This document shows positions 10,185 to 18,392 of a DNA stretch of 64,000 nt, piece by piece. Source of the DNA: Caulobacter sp048541825 (GTDB lineage Bacteria > Pseudomonadota > Alphaproteobacteria > Caulobacterales > Caulobacteraceae); assembly GCF_048541825.1 (NCBI RefSeq), contig NZ_CP183332.1:2418001-2482000 (forward strand), given 5' to 3'. Numbering within the stretch: the stretch's first letter is position 1; every line of letters begins with the position of its first letter. The position numbers were made by a program, and so were the translations under genes. The notes below the pieces were generated by a model. The model saw only the letters and a program-made list of their open reading frames with translations. It made no database searches and had not been told where the DNA came from.

Positions 10185-10712
10185 ATGTCCTCGACCCCAC
10201 CCGTTATCGTCACCGAACGCCTGACCCTGAAGGCTTCCGAACTCAGCGACTTCGACGACAGCGTCGCCATGTGGGCCGATCCCATCGTCACCCCGTTCGT
10301 CGGCGGCAGGCCCTCGACGCCCGAGGAGAGCTGGGCGCGCCTGCTGCGCTCGCGCGGCCTGTGGCCGCTGCTGGGCTTTGGCTACTGGGCCGTGCGCGAG
10401 ACGGCGACCGGCCGTTATGTCGGCGAGGTCGGCTTCGCCGACTTCCACCGCGAGATCCAGCCCAGCTTCTTCGGTCAGCCGGAAATGGGCTGGGTACTGG
10501 CGGCCTGGTCGCACGGCCAGGGTTTTGGCACGGAAGCGGTGACGGCGGGCCTGGCCTGGATCGACCAGGCGCTGGCCCCGCCGCGCGTGCCCTGCATCAT
10601 CGATCCGGGCAATGCCGCGTCCCTGGCCCTGGCCCGCAAGACCGGCTTCAAGGTCGTGACCCACACATCCTACAAGGACGCGCCGATCATGCTGCTGGAG
10701 CGGACGCCGTAA
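10185..10712 (+). CDS. GNAT-family N-acetyltransferase (RimJ/RimL type)
   Basis: 175 residues. It begins with VIVTERLTLKA, the usual RimJ/L-like opening strand. It continues through YWAVRETATGRYVGEVGFADF and MGWVLAAWSHGQGFGTEAV, where the Q/G-x-G-x-G/A acetyl-CoA pyrophosphate loop reads HGQGFGTEA. It ends with SLALARKTGFKVV, the classic C-terminal N-x-x-S-x-x-x-x-x-K-x-G-F motif. The substrate could be a ribosomal protein N-terminus or a small amine. The upstream extension of the frame to 10107 overlaps the divergent gene and is rejected. It is convergent with ilvE, 3 nt apart. Confidence 0.85.
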   Translation: MSSTPPVIVTERLTLKASELSDFDDSVAMWADPIVTPFVGGRPSTPEESWARLLRSRGLWPLLGFGYWAVRETATGRYVGEVGFADFHREIQPSFFGQPEMGWVLAAWSHGQGFGTEAVTAGLAWIDQALAPPRVPCIIDPGNAASLALARKTGFKVVTHTSYKDAPIMLLERTP

Positions 10713-10715
10713 AAC

Positions 10716-11807
10716 CTAGACCGGGTGGACCCAGCCATAGGGGTCGGCCGTGCGGCCGCGCTGGATGCCGATCAGGGCATTGCGCAGTTGCTCGGTCATC
10801 TCGCCCTCGGCGCCATTGCCGATCGTGAAGTCGCCTGAAGAGGTCCGCACCGTGCCGATGCCGGTCAGCACCGCAGCGGTACCGCAGGCGAAGACCTCGC
10901 GCAGCCGGCCGCTGGCGGCGTCGGCGCGCCACTGCTCCAGAGAATAGGGTTCCTCGCGCACCGTAATGCCCTGGTCGCGGGCCAGGGTAATGATCGAGTT
11001 GCGGGTAATGCCGGGCAGGATGGTGCCGCCCAGCGGGGGCGTCTGCAGGCTGCCGTCGTCCATCCGGAAGAAGACGTTCATGCCGCCCAGTTCCTCGACC
11101 CAGCGGCGCTCGACCGCGTCGAGGAACACGACTTGATCGCAGCCATGGGCGATGGCTTCGGACTGGGCCAGCAGGCTGGCCGCATAGTTGCCGCCGCACT
11201 TGGCCGCGCCCGTGCCGCCCAGGGCCGCGCGGGTATAGGTCTCCGAGATCCAGACCGAGATCGCGGAAGCCTTGTTCTTGAAATAGGCCCCGACCGGCGA
11301 GGCCAGGACCACGAACAGATATTCGGACGCCGGCTTGACCCCCAGAAACACCTCGGTGGCGAACATGAAGGGGCGCAGATACAGGCTGCCCTCGCCGTCC
11401 GGGATCCAGTCGCGGTCAACGGCGATCAGTTGCTCGACGGCCTCGACGAACAGGTCTTCCGGCAGCTCGGCCATGGCCATCCGGCGCGCTGACTCCTGAA
11501 AGCGACGGGCGTTCTCCTCGGGGCGGAACAGGGCCGCGCCGCCGTCGGCGGTGCGATAGGCCTTCATGCCCTCGAAGATTTCCTGGGCGTAGTGCAGCAC
11601 CGAAGAGGCCGGATCCATCGGGATCGGAGCGCGCGGCTCGACCCGGGCGTCATGCCAGCCATCGGCCTGATTGTAGCGAATGGTCACCATGTGGTCGGTG
11701 AACACCCGGCCGAAACCCGGATCGGCCAGCAGGGCGGCGCGGCGCTCGGCCGAGGTCGGCGCGGGATGCGTGATATGCGCGAACGAAGAGGTGGCGGCTG
11801 AGGTCAT
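10716..11807 (-). CDS. ilvE: Branched-chain amino-acid aminotransferase
   Basis: IlvE transfers the amino group of glutamate to the 2-oxo acids of leucine, isoleucine and valine using PLP (fold type IV). The 363-residue length matches the type II BCAT subfamily. The PLP lysine is in AAKCGGNYAASLLAQ at about residue 199. Also present are the phosphate-binding region GIGTVRTSSGDF and the substrate loop EIFEGMKAYR. The start is ATG 11807 (MTSAATSSF); the upstream extension to 11972 has no homology-like character. It is monocistronic, with a 270-bp upstream gap that contains a cysH-like fragment. Confidence 0.95.
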   Translation of the reverse strand: MTSAATSSFAHITHPAPTSAERRAALLADPGFGRVFTDHMVTIRYNQADGWHDARVEPRAPIPMDPASSVLHYAQEIFEGMKAYRTADGGAALFRPEENARRFQESARRMAMAELPEDLFVEAVEQLIAVDRDWIPDGEGSLYLRPFMFATEVFLGVKPASEYLFVVLASPVGAYFKNKASAISVWISETYTRAALGGTGAAKCGGNYAASLLAQSEAIAHGCDQVVFLDAVERRWVEELGGMNVFFRMDDGSLQTPPLGGTILPGITRNSIITLARDQGITVREEPYSLEQWRADAASGRLREVFACGTAAVLTGIGTVRTSSGDFTIGNGAEGEMTEQLRNALIGIQRGRTADPYGWVHPV

Positions 11808-11890
11808 GTGGCGCGGGGCTCTCGCTCGGGAAGATCGATCGCGGCGCGAGAACGCCGCAGCGATGGAATGGATATGGCAGACGCCCCGCG

Positions 11891-12040
11891 TCAAGAGCCA
11901 TGGACGCAAAGACCGCTTCCGATCTGTCGATCGGCGTCCCGCCATGGGGCCTGCGCGGCATGAATGCCGCACTCGGTCTTGCCTTGGCCAGACGGACCGC
12001 CTCGGCGATAGCCTTCAACGGCAAACACACCCAAAATCCG
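11891..12040 (-). pseudogene. Possible remnant of a second cysH 3' end (or a conserved small ORF)
   Basis: On the minus strand, codons 11992-11945 read SGQGKTECGIHAAQAP. The C-terminal motif of CysH 0.75 kb away (12796-12749) reads AGQDKTECGIHVARAP. Of the 16 codons, 12 encode the same residue, and most of the DNA differences are synonymous third-position changes, so the similarity looks inherited through coding sequence. The frame is open from 12040 to a TGA at 11893, with a possible TTG start at 12034. The plus strand is also open (ATG 11900 to TAG 12052, 50 codons). It could be a relic left when the acetyltransferase gene came to lie beside cysH, or a real small peptide. Confidence 0.4.
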
Positions 12041-12080
12041 TCAGAACCCTAGCCCTTAGCTCCTGCCAGAGTCGCCACGC

Positions 12081-12719
12081 ATGTCTGCCGGTCCAGATCC
12101 GTCCGCCCGTTTCCCGATCCCCGCCGCCCCAACGATGGTCTTTCTCAAGCCTGTCGTCAGCCACCCGCAGATCGAAGTCGGCGAGTTCACCTACTATCAT
12201 GACGATGAGGACCCGCTGGGGTTCGAGAAAAACGTCCTCTACGCCTTCCCGTTCATCGGAGACCGGCTGGTGATCGGCAAGTTCTGCGCGATCGCCTCGG
12301 GCGCGACCTTCATGTTGAACGGGGGCAATCACCACACCGAGACTCTTTCGAGCTTTCCATTCGGCATCTTCGGTCAGGGCTGGGAGGCCGCCCTGCCGGG
12401 TCACTGGCCAAACAAGGGCGACCTTGTTGTCGGCCACGATGTCTGGATCGGCCAGGGCGCGGTCCTGACGCCGGGGGTCAAGGTCGGGTCCGGCGCGGTC
12501 ATCGCAGCCCGTTCGGTCGTGACCGCCGACGTGCCGCCCTACGCGATCGTCGGCGGCAATCCCGCCAGGGTGATCCGCATGCGGCGCTCCGCCGAGGAGA
12601 TCGAACGCCTGCTGGCCCTGGCGTGGTGGGATTGGCCGGTCGACAAGATCACCCGCCTGGCGCCGCTGATCGCTGCTGGCGATCTGGCGGCTTTGGAGGC
12701 CGCAGCCGCCGAGGCTTAG
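12081..12719 (+). CDS. CatB/Vat-type hexapeptide-repeat acetyltransferase
   Basis: 212 residues with a left-handed beta-helix of hexapeptide repeats from about residue 60 to 165 (IGKFCAIASGATFMLNG, VVGHDVWIGQGAVLTPGVKV, VIAARSVVTADVPPYAIVGG). This is followed by NPARVIRMRRSAEEIERL and WWDWP, the typical C-terminus of xenobiotic acetyltransferases. The catalytic His is expected in GGNHHTETLSSFPFG. Relatives acetylate chloramphenicol or streptogramins, but many chromosomal members have unknown substrates. Starts at 12081 or at the internal ATG 12138 are both possible. Its stop overlaps the cysH stop tail-to-tail. Confidence 0.85.
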   Translation: MSAGPDPSARFPIPAAPTMVFLKPVVSHPQIEVGEFTYYHDDEDPLGFEKNVLYAFPFIGDRLVIGKFCAIASGATFMLNGGNHHTETLSSFPFGIFGQGWEAALPGHWPNKGDLVVGHDVWIGQGAVLTPGVKVGSGAVIAARSVVTADVPPYAIVGGNPARVIRMRRSAEEIERLLALAWWDWPVDKITRLAPLIAAGDLAALEAAAAEA

Positions 12720-13471
12720 ATGTCCCCGCCGACGTTCGGCGCAGCGCCGGGCGCCCGGGCGACGTGAATGCCGCATTCGGTCTTGTCCTGACCGGCCCAG
12801 CGGCCGGCGCGGACGTCCTGGCCGTCTTCGGCCGGCTTGGTGCAGGGCCAGCAACCCACCGACGGGAATCCCTGGGCCACCAGCGGGTGAGCCGGCAGTT
12901 GGTATTGGGCGATATAGGCGTCGAGTTCGGCCTTGGACCAGTTGGCCAGCGGGTTGAACTTGATCTTGCCCTCGGACACCTCGACCACCGCCAGCCGCAA
13001 ACGGTCGGCGCCATGGAAGCGTTTGCGGCCGGTGATCCAGCCGTCGAAGCCGGAGAGGGCCCGGTCCAGGGGCAGCACCTTGCGGATATGGCAGCAACCG
13101 TCGATATCGGTGCGCCACAGGTCGGACTTGGGATCGTTGACCGCGAGGTCGGCAAAAGCCGGGCGCAGGTCGCGCACATCGGTCAGGGCCAGCTGGGCAG
13201 CCAACTGCCTGCGATAGTCGAGCGTCTGGCCAAACAGCATGCCGGTATCGAGGAACAGCACCGGGATACTGGGCGCGACCTGCGAGGCCAGGTGCAGCAG
13301 CACCGCAGATTCCGCCCCGAAGGACGACACCAGGGCCAGCTTGTCGCCGAAGGTCTCAAAGGCCTTGCGCAGAATGGTCAGCGGATGGGCGTCGCGCAGT
13401 TCAGCGTCCAGCCGGGCCGCCAGGCTGCCCGAACCAGACAGGGACGTGGCGTCCGTCTGGTCGTAGGCCAT
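12716..13471 (-). CDS. cysH: Adenylyl-sulfate (APS/PAPS) reductase, iron-sulfur type
   Basis: It reduces activated sulfate to sulfite with thioredoxin. The 251 residues show the PP-loop-like SSFGAESAVLLHLA, then DIDGCCHIRK and SVGCWPCTKP. The Cys-Cys and Cys-x-x-Cys pairs together ligate a [4Fe-4S] cluster and mark the APS-reducing type. The C-terminal KTECGIH carries the catalytic cysteine. ATG 13471 shares one base with the TGA of the preceding DUF934 gene. A GTG at 13474 is an alternative start. It is the last gene of the five-gene sulfur operon. Confidence 0.95.
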   Translation of the reverse strand: MAYDQTDATSLSGSGSLAARLDAELRDAHPLTILRKAFETFGDKLALVSSFGAESAVLLHLASQVAPSIPVLFLDTGMLFGQTLDYRRQLAAQLALTDVRDLRPAFADLAVNDPKSDLWRTDIDGCCHIRKVLPLDRALSGFDGWITGRKRFHGADRLRLAVVEVSEGKIKFNPLANWSKAELDAYIAQYQLPAHPLVAQGFPSVGCWPCTKPAEDGQDVRAGRWAGQDKTECGIHVARAPGAAPNVGGDI

Positions 13472-13977
13472 CACGCCCCTCGCTCTTCGAAAGCGACCGC
13501 ACGATCATCGACGGCGCGCTGATAGACATGGCGGAAGCGGCCGGCCGCCTTGGTCCAGACCTCCGGCGTCGCGTCGTCGGCCGGCTCGAAGGCGTCCATG
13601 CCGCAGCGGACCATGAAGCCGGCCTGCTCCTGCAGAACGTCGCCGACCGCCCTCACCTCACCCGCATAGTTCAGGCGCTCGCGCAGCAGGCGGGCCGAGG
13701 TATAGGCGCGGCCGTCGCGGAACTTCGGGAAGGCCACCGCCACCACCGCCAGGCGCGGCAGATCATAGGCCAAGGCCTCGACCTCCTCGTTGGACTCGAT
13801 GCGCACCCCGACCTTGCGGCTGTTGGAGCTTAGCAGCGCGTCGCCCTCGGCCTGAAAGCGGGTCAGGGACAGGATCACGTCGCCGGTTTCCGGCATCACG
13901 TCCTCGTCGGTGACATTGACGAAGCTGTCGTCGGCAAACGCGGCGACGCCGCCCGTCAGCTTAATCAGCCTGGGCAT
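13471..13977 (-). CDS. DUF934 family protein, sulfite reductase partner
   Basis: 168 residues. The conserved core VGVRIESNEEVEALAYDLPRL and VVAVAFPKFRDGRAYTSARLLRERL identifies DUF934 (FPKFRDGRAYSxARLLR). This family sits next to cysI and cysH in many proteobacteria. Its molecular role is not established; an accessory or electron-transfer role for a sulfite reductase that lacks CysJ has been considered. The start is ATG 13977 (MPRLIKLTGG), which overlaps the cysI 3' end by 17 nt and points to translational coupling. Confidence 0.9.
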   Translation of the reverse strand: MPRLIKLTGGVAAFADDSFVNVTDEDVMPETGDVILSLTRFQAEGDALLSSNSRKVGVRIESNEEVEALAYDLPRLAVVAVAFPKFRDGRAYTSARLLRERLNYAGEVRAVGDVLQEQAGFMVRCGMDAFEPADDATPEVWTKAAGRFRHVYQRAVDDRAVAFEERGA

Positions 13978-15619
13978 AGACAGCCTCCTTGAAGGGCTCG
14001 AGGCCGACGCGGCGATAGGTGTCGAGGAAGCGCTCCTCGCCGGTGCGGATGCCGAGATAGGCTTCGACCAGGGTGTCGATGGCGCTCGCGACGCGATCGG
14101 CAGGCAGCGCCGGGCCGAGGATCTTGCCGATCGAGGCGTCTTCCGCCCCCGACCCGCCCAGAGACAGCTGGTAGAATTCCTCGCCCTTCTTATCGACACC
14201 CAGGATGCCGATGTGGGCCACATGGTGGTGGCCACAGGCATTGATGCAGCCGCTGATCTTGATCTTCAGCTCGCCCACCTTTTCGGCGTGGTCCTCGTTG
14301 GCGAACTTGGCGGCGATGTCCTGGGCGACCCCGATGGCGCGAGCATTGGCCAGGGCACAGTAGTCCAGACCCGGGCAGGCGATGATGTCGCTGGCCAGAT
14401 CGATATTGGCCGTCGCCAGACCCGCCGAGGCCAGGGCCGCGTGGACGGCCGGAACATCGTCCAGCTTCACGTGGGGCAGCACCATGTTCTGGGCGTGGGT
14501 CACCCGCACATCGTTGAGGCTGTACTGCTCGGCAAGATCGGCGATCAGGTCCAACTGATCGGCCGTGGCGTCGCCCGGGGTCTGGCCCTGGGCCTTCAGC
14601 GAGATCTCGACGATGGCGTAGCCGGGCTTCTTGTGCGGCTTGATGTTGTTGCGCGCGAAGCGTTGCAGGGCCGGGCTGGCGGCGCGGGCGACCTCGAAGG
14701 CCTCCGACACGGCCGGCAGGGTCTCGAACGGCGTCTGGGCGAAGGCGCCGCGGATACGGGCCAGCTCTAGGTCGGGCAGGTCGGCGCGCGTGGCGTCGAT
14801 CTTGGCCCACTCTTCTTCCACCTGGCGGCCGAACTCTTCGGCGCCGAGGGCGGCGACCAGGATCTTGATGCGGGCCTTGTAGATGTTGTCGCGACGACCG
14901 TGGCGGTTATAGACCCGCAGCACGGCTTCCAGATAGCTGAGCAGCCGGCCGACCGGCAGGTGCTCCTTGATGGTCGGGCCGACATAGGGCGTGCGCCCCT
15001 GGCCGCCGCCGACAATCACCTCGAAGCCCAGCGCGCCGTCGCGGGCCCGGCGCAGCATCAGGCCGATATCGTGCACCTTGGCCGCCGTGCGGTCCTTCAG
15101 GGCGCCGGTGATGGCGATCTTGAACTTGCGCGGCAGATAGCTGAACTCGGGGTGCAGGGTCGACCACTGGCGGATCACCTCGGCCCAAACGCGCGGGTCG
15201 TCGATCTCTTCGGCCGTAGCGCCGGCATAGGGGTCGGACGTGGTGTTGCGGATGCAGTTGCCGCTGGTCTGGATGGCGTGCAGGTCGACCTGGGCCAGGG
15301 CGTCAAGGATGTCGGGCGCATCCTTCAGCTTCACCCAGTTGAACTGGATGTTCTGACGCGTGGTCATGTGGCCGTAGCCCTTGTCGTAGGTCCGCGCGAT
15401 CCAGGCCAGGCGACGGGTCTGGGCGGCGTTCAGCGAGCCATACGGAATGGCCACCCGCAGCATGTAGGCGTGCAACTGCAGATACAGGCCGTTCATCAGC
15501 CGCAGCGGCTTGAACTGGTCTTCGGTCAGTTCACCGGCCAGGCGGCGCTGAACCTGGGCCCGGAACTCGTTGGAGCGGTCGGTCAGGAACTCGCGGTCGA
15601 TGATGTCGTACTGGTACAT
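13961..15619 (-). CDS. cysI: Siroheme-dependent sulfite reductase (hemoprotein)
   Basis: It reduces sulfite to sulfide with six electrons. The 552 residues contain the duplicated ferredoxin-like half (NGLYLQLHAYMLRVAIPYG; YGHMTTRQNIQFNWVKL). The siroheme/[4Fe-4S] ligands are CPGLDYC and ISGCINACGHHH (Cys-x5-Cys and Cys-x3-Cys). TSGNCIRNTTSDPYAG is the substrate-side Arg-rich region. The length fits the single-subunit nitrite/sulfite reductase family used without a CysJ flavoprotein. It is the third gene of the operon, 3 nt after DUF2849. Confidence 0.95.
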   Translation of the reverse strand: MYQYDIIDREFLTDRSNEFRAQVQRRLAGELTEDQFKPLRLMNGLYLQLHAYMLRVAIPYGSLNAAQTRRLAWIARTYDKGYGHMTTRQNIQFNWVKLKDAPDILDALAQVDLHAIQTSGNCIRNTTSDPYAGATAEEIDDPRVWAEVIRQWSTLHPEFSYLPRKFKIAITGALKDRTAAKVHDIGLMLRRARDGALGFEVIVGGGQGRTPYVGPTIKEHLPVGRLLSYLEAVLRVYNRHGRRDNIYKARIKILVAALGAEEFGRQVEEEWAKIDATRADLPDLELARIRGAFAQTPFETLPAVSEAFEVARAASPALQRFARNNIKPHKKPGYAIVEISLKAQGQTPGDATADQLDLIADLAEQYSLNDVRVTHAQNMVLPHVKLDDVPAVHAALASAGLATANIDLASDIIACPGLDYCALANARAIGVAQDIAAKFANEDHAEKVGELKIKISGCINACGHHHVAHIGILGVDKKGEEFYQLSLGGSGAEDASIGKILGPALPADRVASAIDTLVEAYLGIRTGEERFLDTYRRVGLEPFKEAVYAQAD

Positions 15620-15622
15620 CGC

Positions 15623-15985
15623 TTACTTCCTGCGGATCAGGTCGACGCGGCCGGTGGAGCGCGCCGCGCCCGCCGCGTGGCGAAGGGCGTCGATGGACTC
15701 GCCGCCGTCCGCCTGCTTGCCGTGTGTCAGTTCGTTGGTGGGGCCAAGCGCCCGGATGCGTTCGCGATAGCTGACCGGGGCCCAGTGGCCCTCGGACGGC
15801 GTCAGGTCGATCGGATAGACATCGACCACCACGGTGGGCTGGCCCTTGCCTGCGGCGACGCCGGCCTCGACGGCCTGATCGTCATTGTCGAACAGCTGGG
15901 CGTCGCCGAAGGCCTCGACCCACTGGCCGGACTTCCAGAACACGACCTCGCCGTCGAGCAGGCGGTTGGCGGTGATGGCTTTCAT
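15623..15985 (-). CDS. DUF2849 family protein
   Basis: 120 residues beginning MKAITANRLLDGEVVFW, the strand pair characteristic of DUF2849, a small family found almost only in alphaproteobacterial cysG-cysI operons. No catalytic residues are recognisable, and the basic C-terminal half looks disordered. Its start overlaps the cobA stop by 4 nt (ATGA), so it is probably translated with that gene. A role in siroheme or sulfite reductase assembly is a guess from position only. Confidence 0.85.
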   Translation of the reverse strand: MKAITANRLLDGEVVFWKSGQWVEAFGDAQLFDNDDQAVEAGVAAGKGQPTVVVDVYPIDLTPSEGHWAPVSYRERIRALGPTNELTHGKQADGGESIDALRHAAGAARSTGRVDLIRRK

Positions 15986-16842
15986 GAGCGCGAGCTCCGC
16001 TCGAATAGGGAAACGGGAAGGACCAGATCGACGGGCGCCGGAGCGACGTCGGCCATCGCCATGGCCTCGCCCACCATCAGCAGCGCGGGGCCCTTGAGGC
16101 CCTCGGCAGCAAAGGCCAGGCCGGCCAGGGTGGTCAGGATGCGGCGCTCGTCGGCGCGGCTGGCGTTCTCGACGATCAGGGCCGGGGTTGAGGCCGCGCG
16201 GCCGGCATCGATCAGCCGACCGGCGATCAGGCCTGCTGTCGAGACACCCATATAGACCACGACGGTCTGATTGGGCCGGGCCAGCGAGGCCCAGTCCAGA
16301 TCCGGCTCGCCCATCACGCCCTCTTGGGGAGCGGCGTGGCCGGTGACGAAGGTGACGGCTTGCGCCGAGCCGCGATGGGTCAGCGGCGCGCCGGCCCCGG
16401 CCGAGGCGGCCAGGGCGGCGGTGATGCCCGGGACCACATGACAGACGACACCGGCCTCGCGGCAGGCGGTCAGTTCCTCGCCGCCGCGCCCGAACAGGAA
16501 CGGATCGCCGCCCTTCAGGCGCACGACGGTCAGGCCGTCCAGAGCCAGGGCGACCAGCAGCTGGTTGATGTCATCCTGCGGCAGGGTGTGGCGCGACTTG
16601 CGCTTGGCGACGTTGATCCGTTGGGCGCTGGCGGGGGCCAGGTCGAGGATTTCGTCCGAGACCAGCCCGTCATGTACGATGACGTCGGCGGCCTGCAGCG
16701 CCTTCAGCGCCTTGATCGTCAGCAGGTCCGGATCACCGGGCCCCGCCCCGACCAGATGCACCACGCCGGGCGCGCGCGAGGCTTCGCCCCCGCCGAGAAC
16801 GACGAGGCCGGACTTGCGATTACGGACCGGAAGCCGGGACAT
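15982..16842 (-). CDS. cobA: Uroporphyrinogen-III C-methyltransferase (siroheme branch)
   Basis: It makes precorrin-2 with two SAM molecules, the first step toward siroheme for CysI. The 286 residues carry VHLVGAGPGDPDLLTIKA, VIVHDGLV, RLKGGDPFLFGRGGEE and VVPGITAALAASAGAGAPLTHRG, all diagnostic for SUMT. There is no CysG-type dehydrogenase/ferrochelatase domain, so the later siroheme steps must be encoded elsewhere. ATG 16842 is chosen over an upstream TTG (16863) because GAGG precedes it. It is the first gene of the operon, divergent from a LysR gene. Confidence 0.93.
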   Translation of the reverse strand: MSRLPVRNRKSGLVVLGGGEASRAPGVVHLVGAGPGDPDLLTIKALKALQAADVIVHDGLVSDEILDLAPASAQRINVAKRKSRHTLPQDDINQLLVALALDGLTVVRLKGGDPFLFGRGGEELTACREAGVVCHVVPGITAALAASAGAGAPLTHRGSAQAVTFVTGHAAPQEGVMGEPDLDWASLARPNQTVVVYMGVSTAGLIAGRLIDAGRAASTPALIVENASRADERRILTTLAGLAFAAEGLKGPALLMVGEAMAMADVAPAPVDLVLPVSLFERSSRS

Positions 16843-16895
16843 GGGTATCAGAACCTCTATCAACGCAGTCGGGATAAACCGATAGAATGCAAGAC

Positions 16896-16919
16896 GGGGC
16901 CGTCCCTAGGGACGGCCCC
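16896..16919. promoter_or_regulatory. Perfect 24-bp palindrome in the cobA-lysR divergent region
   Basis: GGGGCCGTCCCT/AGGGACGGCCCC is a perfect inverted repeat with 12-bp arms and no spacer, 54 nt upstream of cobA. It is followed on the plus strand by CTCTCTTTGCTT. It could be a regulator-binding site, or fold in RNA as a terminator or attenuator for a leader transcript in either direction. Confidence 0.5.
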
Positions 16920-16941
16920 TCTCTTTGCTTCAAGGAAAGAC

Positions 16942-16965
16942 GGGGCGGACCTTGCGGACCGCCCC
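16942..16965. promoter_or_regulatory. Second near-palindrome next to the first
   Basis: GGGGCGGACC-TTGC-GGACCGCCCC has 10-bp arms with one mismatch and a 4-nt loop. It starts in the same context (AAGACGGGG or AAAGACGGGG) as the palindrome 23 nt away, which suggests a duplicated structure. The adjoining LysR gene starts 110 nt downstream. Confidence 0.45.
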
Positions 16966-17074
16966 GGCGCGCCAGCCGGTGAAAAGGGCCATTCCACCAG
17001 CGAGCCCTTGCAAACTGGTCGCGGGCGGTGCAATTCGCAAACAAGGACTTCTGCCGAGGCGTTCAGTAAAACTC

Positions 17075-18031
17075 ATGGAAAGACAGAACGAGCGCCGTCG
17101 CTTGCCGCCGCTGAACGCCCTCCGCGCGTTCGAGGCCGCCGCCCGCCATCTGAACTTCAGCCGCGCCGCCGACGAGCTTTCGGTGACCCCCGGCGCCGTC
17201 AGCCAGCAGATCCAGAACCTCGAGGACTATGTCGGCGCGGCGCTGTTCAAGCGCACGCCCAAGGGCCTGCTGCTGACCGACGCGGCCCAGACCGCCCTTC
17301 CCGCCCTGCGCGAAGCTTTCGACCGCCTGGCCGAGGCCGCCAGCTTGCTCACCGCCGCCGTCGACGGCCGCCGCCTGACCTTGACCGCCGCCCCCTCCTT
17401 CGCCGCCAAGTGGCTGGTGCCGCGCCTGGGCAAGTTCGAGCAGGCCCAGCCCCAGGTCGATGTCTGGCTGTCGGCCGGCATGGAAGTGGTCGATTTCGCG
17501 GCCGGCGAGGTCGACCTGGCGATTCGCTATGGCTCGGGCCGCTATCCCGGCCTGGAAGTTGTCCGACTGCTCAACGAGACCGTGGTCCCCGTGGTCAGTC
17601 CCGCCCTGCTGGCCGAAAACCCGCTGACCGCGCCCGAGGATCTCTCACACCACATCCTGCTGCACGACGGCTCGCCCGACGCCGACGACAGCTGCCCCGA
17701 CTGGGCCATGTGGCTGGCGGCGCGCGGCCTGCGCAGCATCGACGGCTCGCGCGGCCCCCGCTTCAATCAGTCCAGCATGGTCATTGAAGCCGCCGCCAAC
17801 GGCCGCGGCGTGGCCCTGGCCAAGCGCACCCTGGCCCAGGCCGATCTGGACGCCGGACGCCTGGTGATCCCGTTCGAGATGGCCACGGCCGTCGACTTTG
17901 CCTATTACGTCGTCCATCCCAAGACCAAGGGACGACTGCCTCAGGTGAAGGCCTTCGTCGCCTGGCTCAAGGACGAGGCCGCCGCGCACGAGGCGGCCCT
18001 TCTCACGATGGACAACGGCGCGGGTATCTAG
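17075..18031 (+). CDS. LysR-family transcriptional regulator (GcvA-like)
   Basis: 318 residues. The N-terminal winged helix-turn-helix is LPPLNALRAFEAAARHLNFS followed by RAADELSVTPGAVSQQIQNLE. The effector domain spans roughly residues 95-300 and contains LTLTAAPSFAAKWLVPRLGKF and VDLAIRYGSGRYPGLEVVRL, a GcvA/AmpR-subgroup pattern. It diverges from the sulfur operon across a palindrome-rich 230-bp gap and may regulate it. Sulfur-control LysR proteins such as CysB look different, though, so that link is only positional. ATG 17075 (MERQNERRR) is the first start after the palindromes. Confidence 0.92.
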   Translation: MERQNERRRLPPLNALRAFEAAARHLNFSRAADELSVTPGAVSQQIQNLEDYVGAALFKRTPKGLLLTDAAQTALPALREAFDRLAEAASLLTAAVDGRRLTLTAAPSFAAKWLVPRLGKFEQAQPQVDVWLSAGMEVVDFAAGEVDLAIRYGSGRYPGLEVVRLLNETVVPVVSPALLAENPLTAPEDLSHHILLHDGSPDADDSCPDWAMWLAARGLRSIDGSRGPRFNQSSMVIEAAANGRGVALAKRTLAQADLDAGRLVIPFEMATAVDFAYYVVHPKTKGRLPQVKAFVAWLKDEAAAHEAALLTMDNGAGI

Positions 18032-18037
18032 GGCTTC

Positions 18038-18367
18038 ATGGTCAAGACGAATATCGAGGTCGGCGAACGACTGACGCCCGGCGACTGCCAGACCATGCTC
18101 GACGTGCGTCAGGGCGTCGACGCCCTGGATCGCGCCCTGGTGGCGCTGCTGACCGAGCGTCAGGGCTACATGGCCGCCGCCGCCCGCATCAAGGCCGACC
18201 GCTCCAAGGTCTTCGACCGCGCGCGGATCGAGGACGTGGTGACCAAGGTCAAGGCCGCGGCCCGCGAGACCGGCCTGTCGGAGTCCATCGCCGAGCCGGT
18301 GTGGCGCACCCTGATCGACCGCTGCATCGCCTATGAGTATGACAGCTGGGACAAGACCAAGGGCTGA
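18038..18367 (+). CDS. Chorismate mutase, AroQ class
   Basis: 109 residues, all helical: DVRQGVDALDRALVALLTERQGYMAAAARIKADR, then RIEDVVTKVKAAARETGLSE and a final helix WRTLIDRCIAYEYDS. The Arg, Lys and Glu positions fit the AroQ active site, with the key residues in LRxxIDxxDxxLLxLLxxR. It converts chorismate to prephenate for Phe/Tyr synthesis, though PchB-like isochorismate lyases share the fold. It follows the LysR gene by 6 nt. Its stop codon lies inside a terminator stem. Confidence 0.85.
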   Translation: MVKTNIEVGERLTPGDCQTMLDVRQGVDALDRALVALLTERQGYMAAAARIKADRSKVFDRARIEDVVTKVKAAARETGLSESIAEPVWRTLIDRCIAYEYDSWDKTKG

Positions 18368-18384
18368 GGCGCGAACCTCAGCCC
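18361..18384. terminator. Bidirectional hairpin overlapping the chorismate mutase stop codon
   Basis: A perfect 9-bp stem GGGCTGAGG/CCTCAGCCC (18361-18369 with 18376-18384) with loop CGCGAA separates two convergent genes. The TGA stop of the upstream gene is in the left arm. There is no strong T run, so the efficiency is uncertain. Confidence 0.6.
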
Positions 18385-18392
18385 CGCTGATC

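Noticed and set aside
11900..12052. 50-codon plus-strand ORF upstream of the acetyltransferase
   Set aside because: Similarity to cysH on the opposite strand explains the open frame better. No convincing ribosome-binding site was seen. Kept only as an alternative in the remnant entry.
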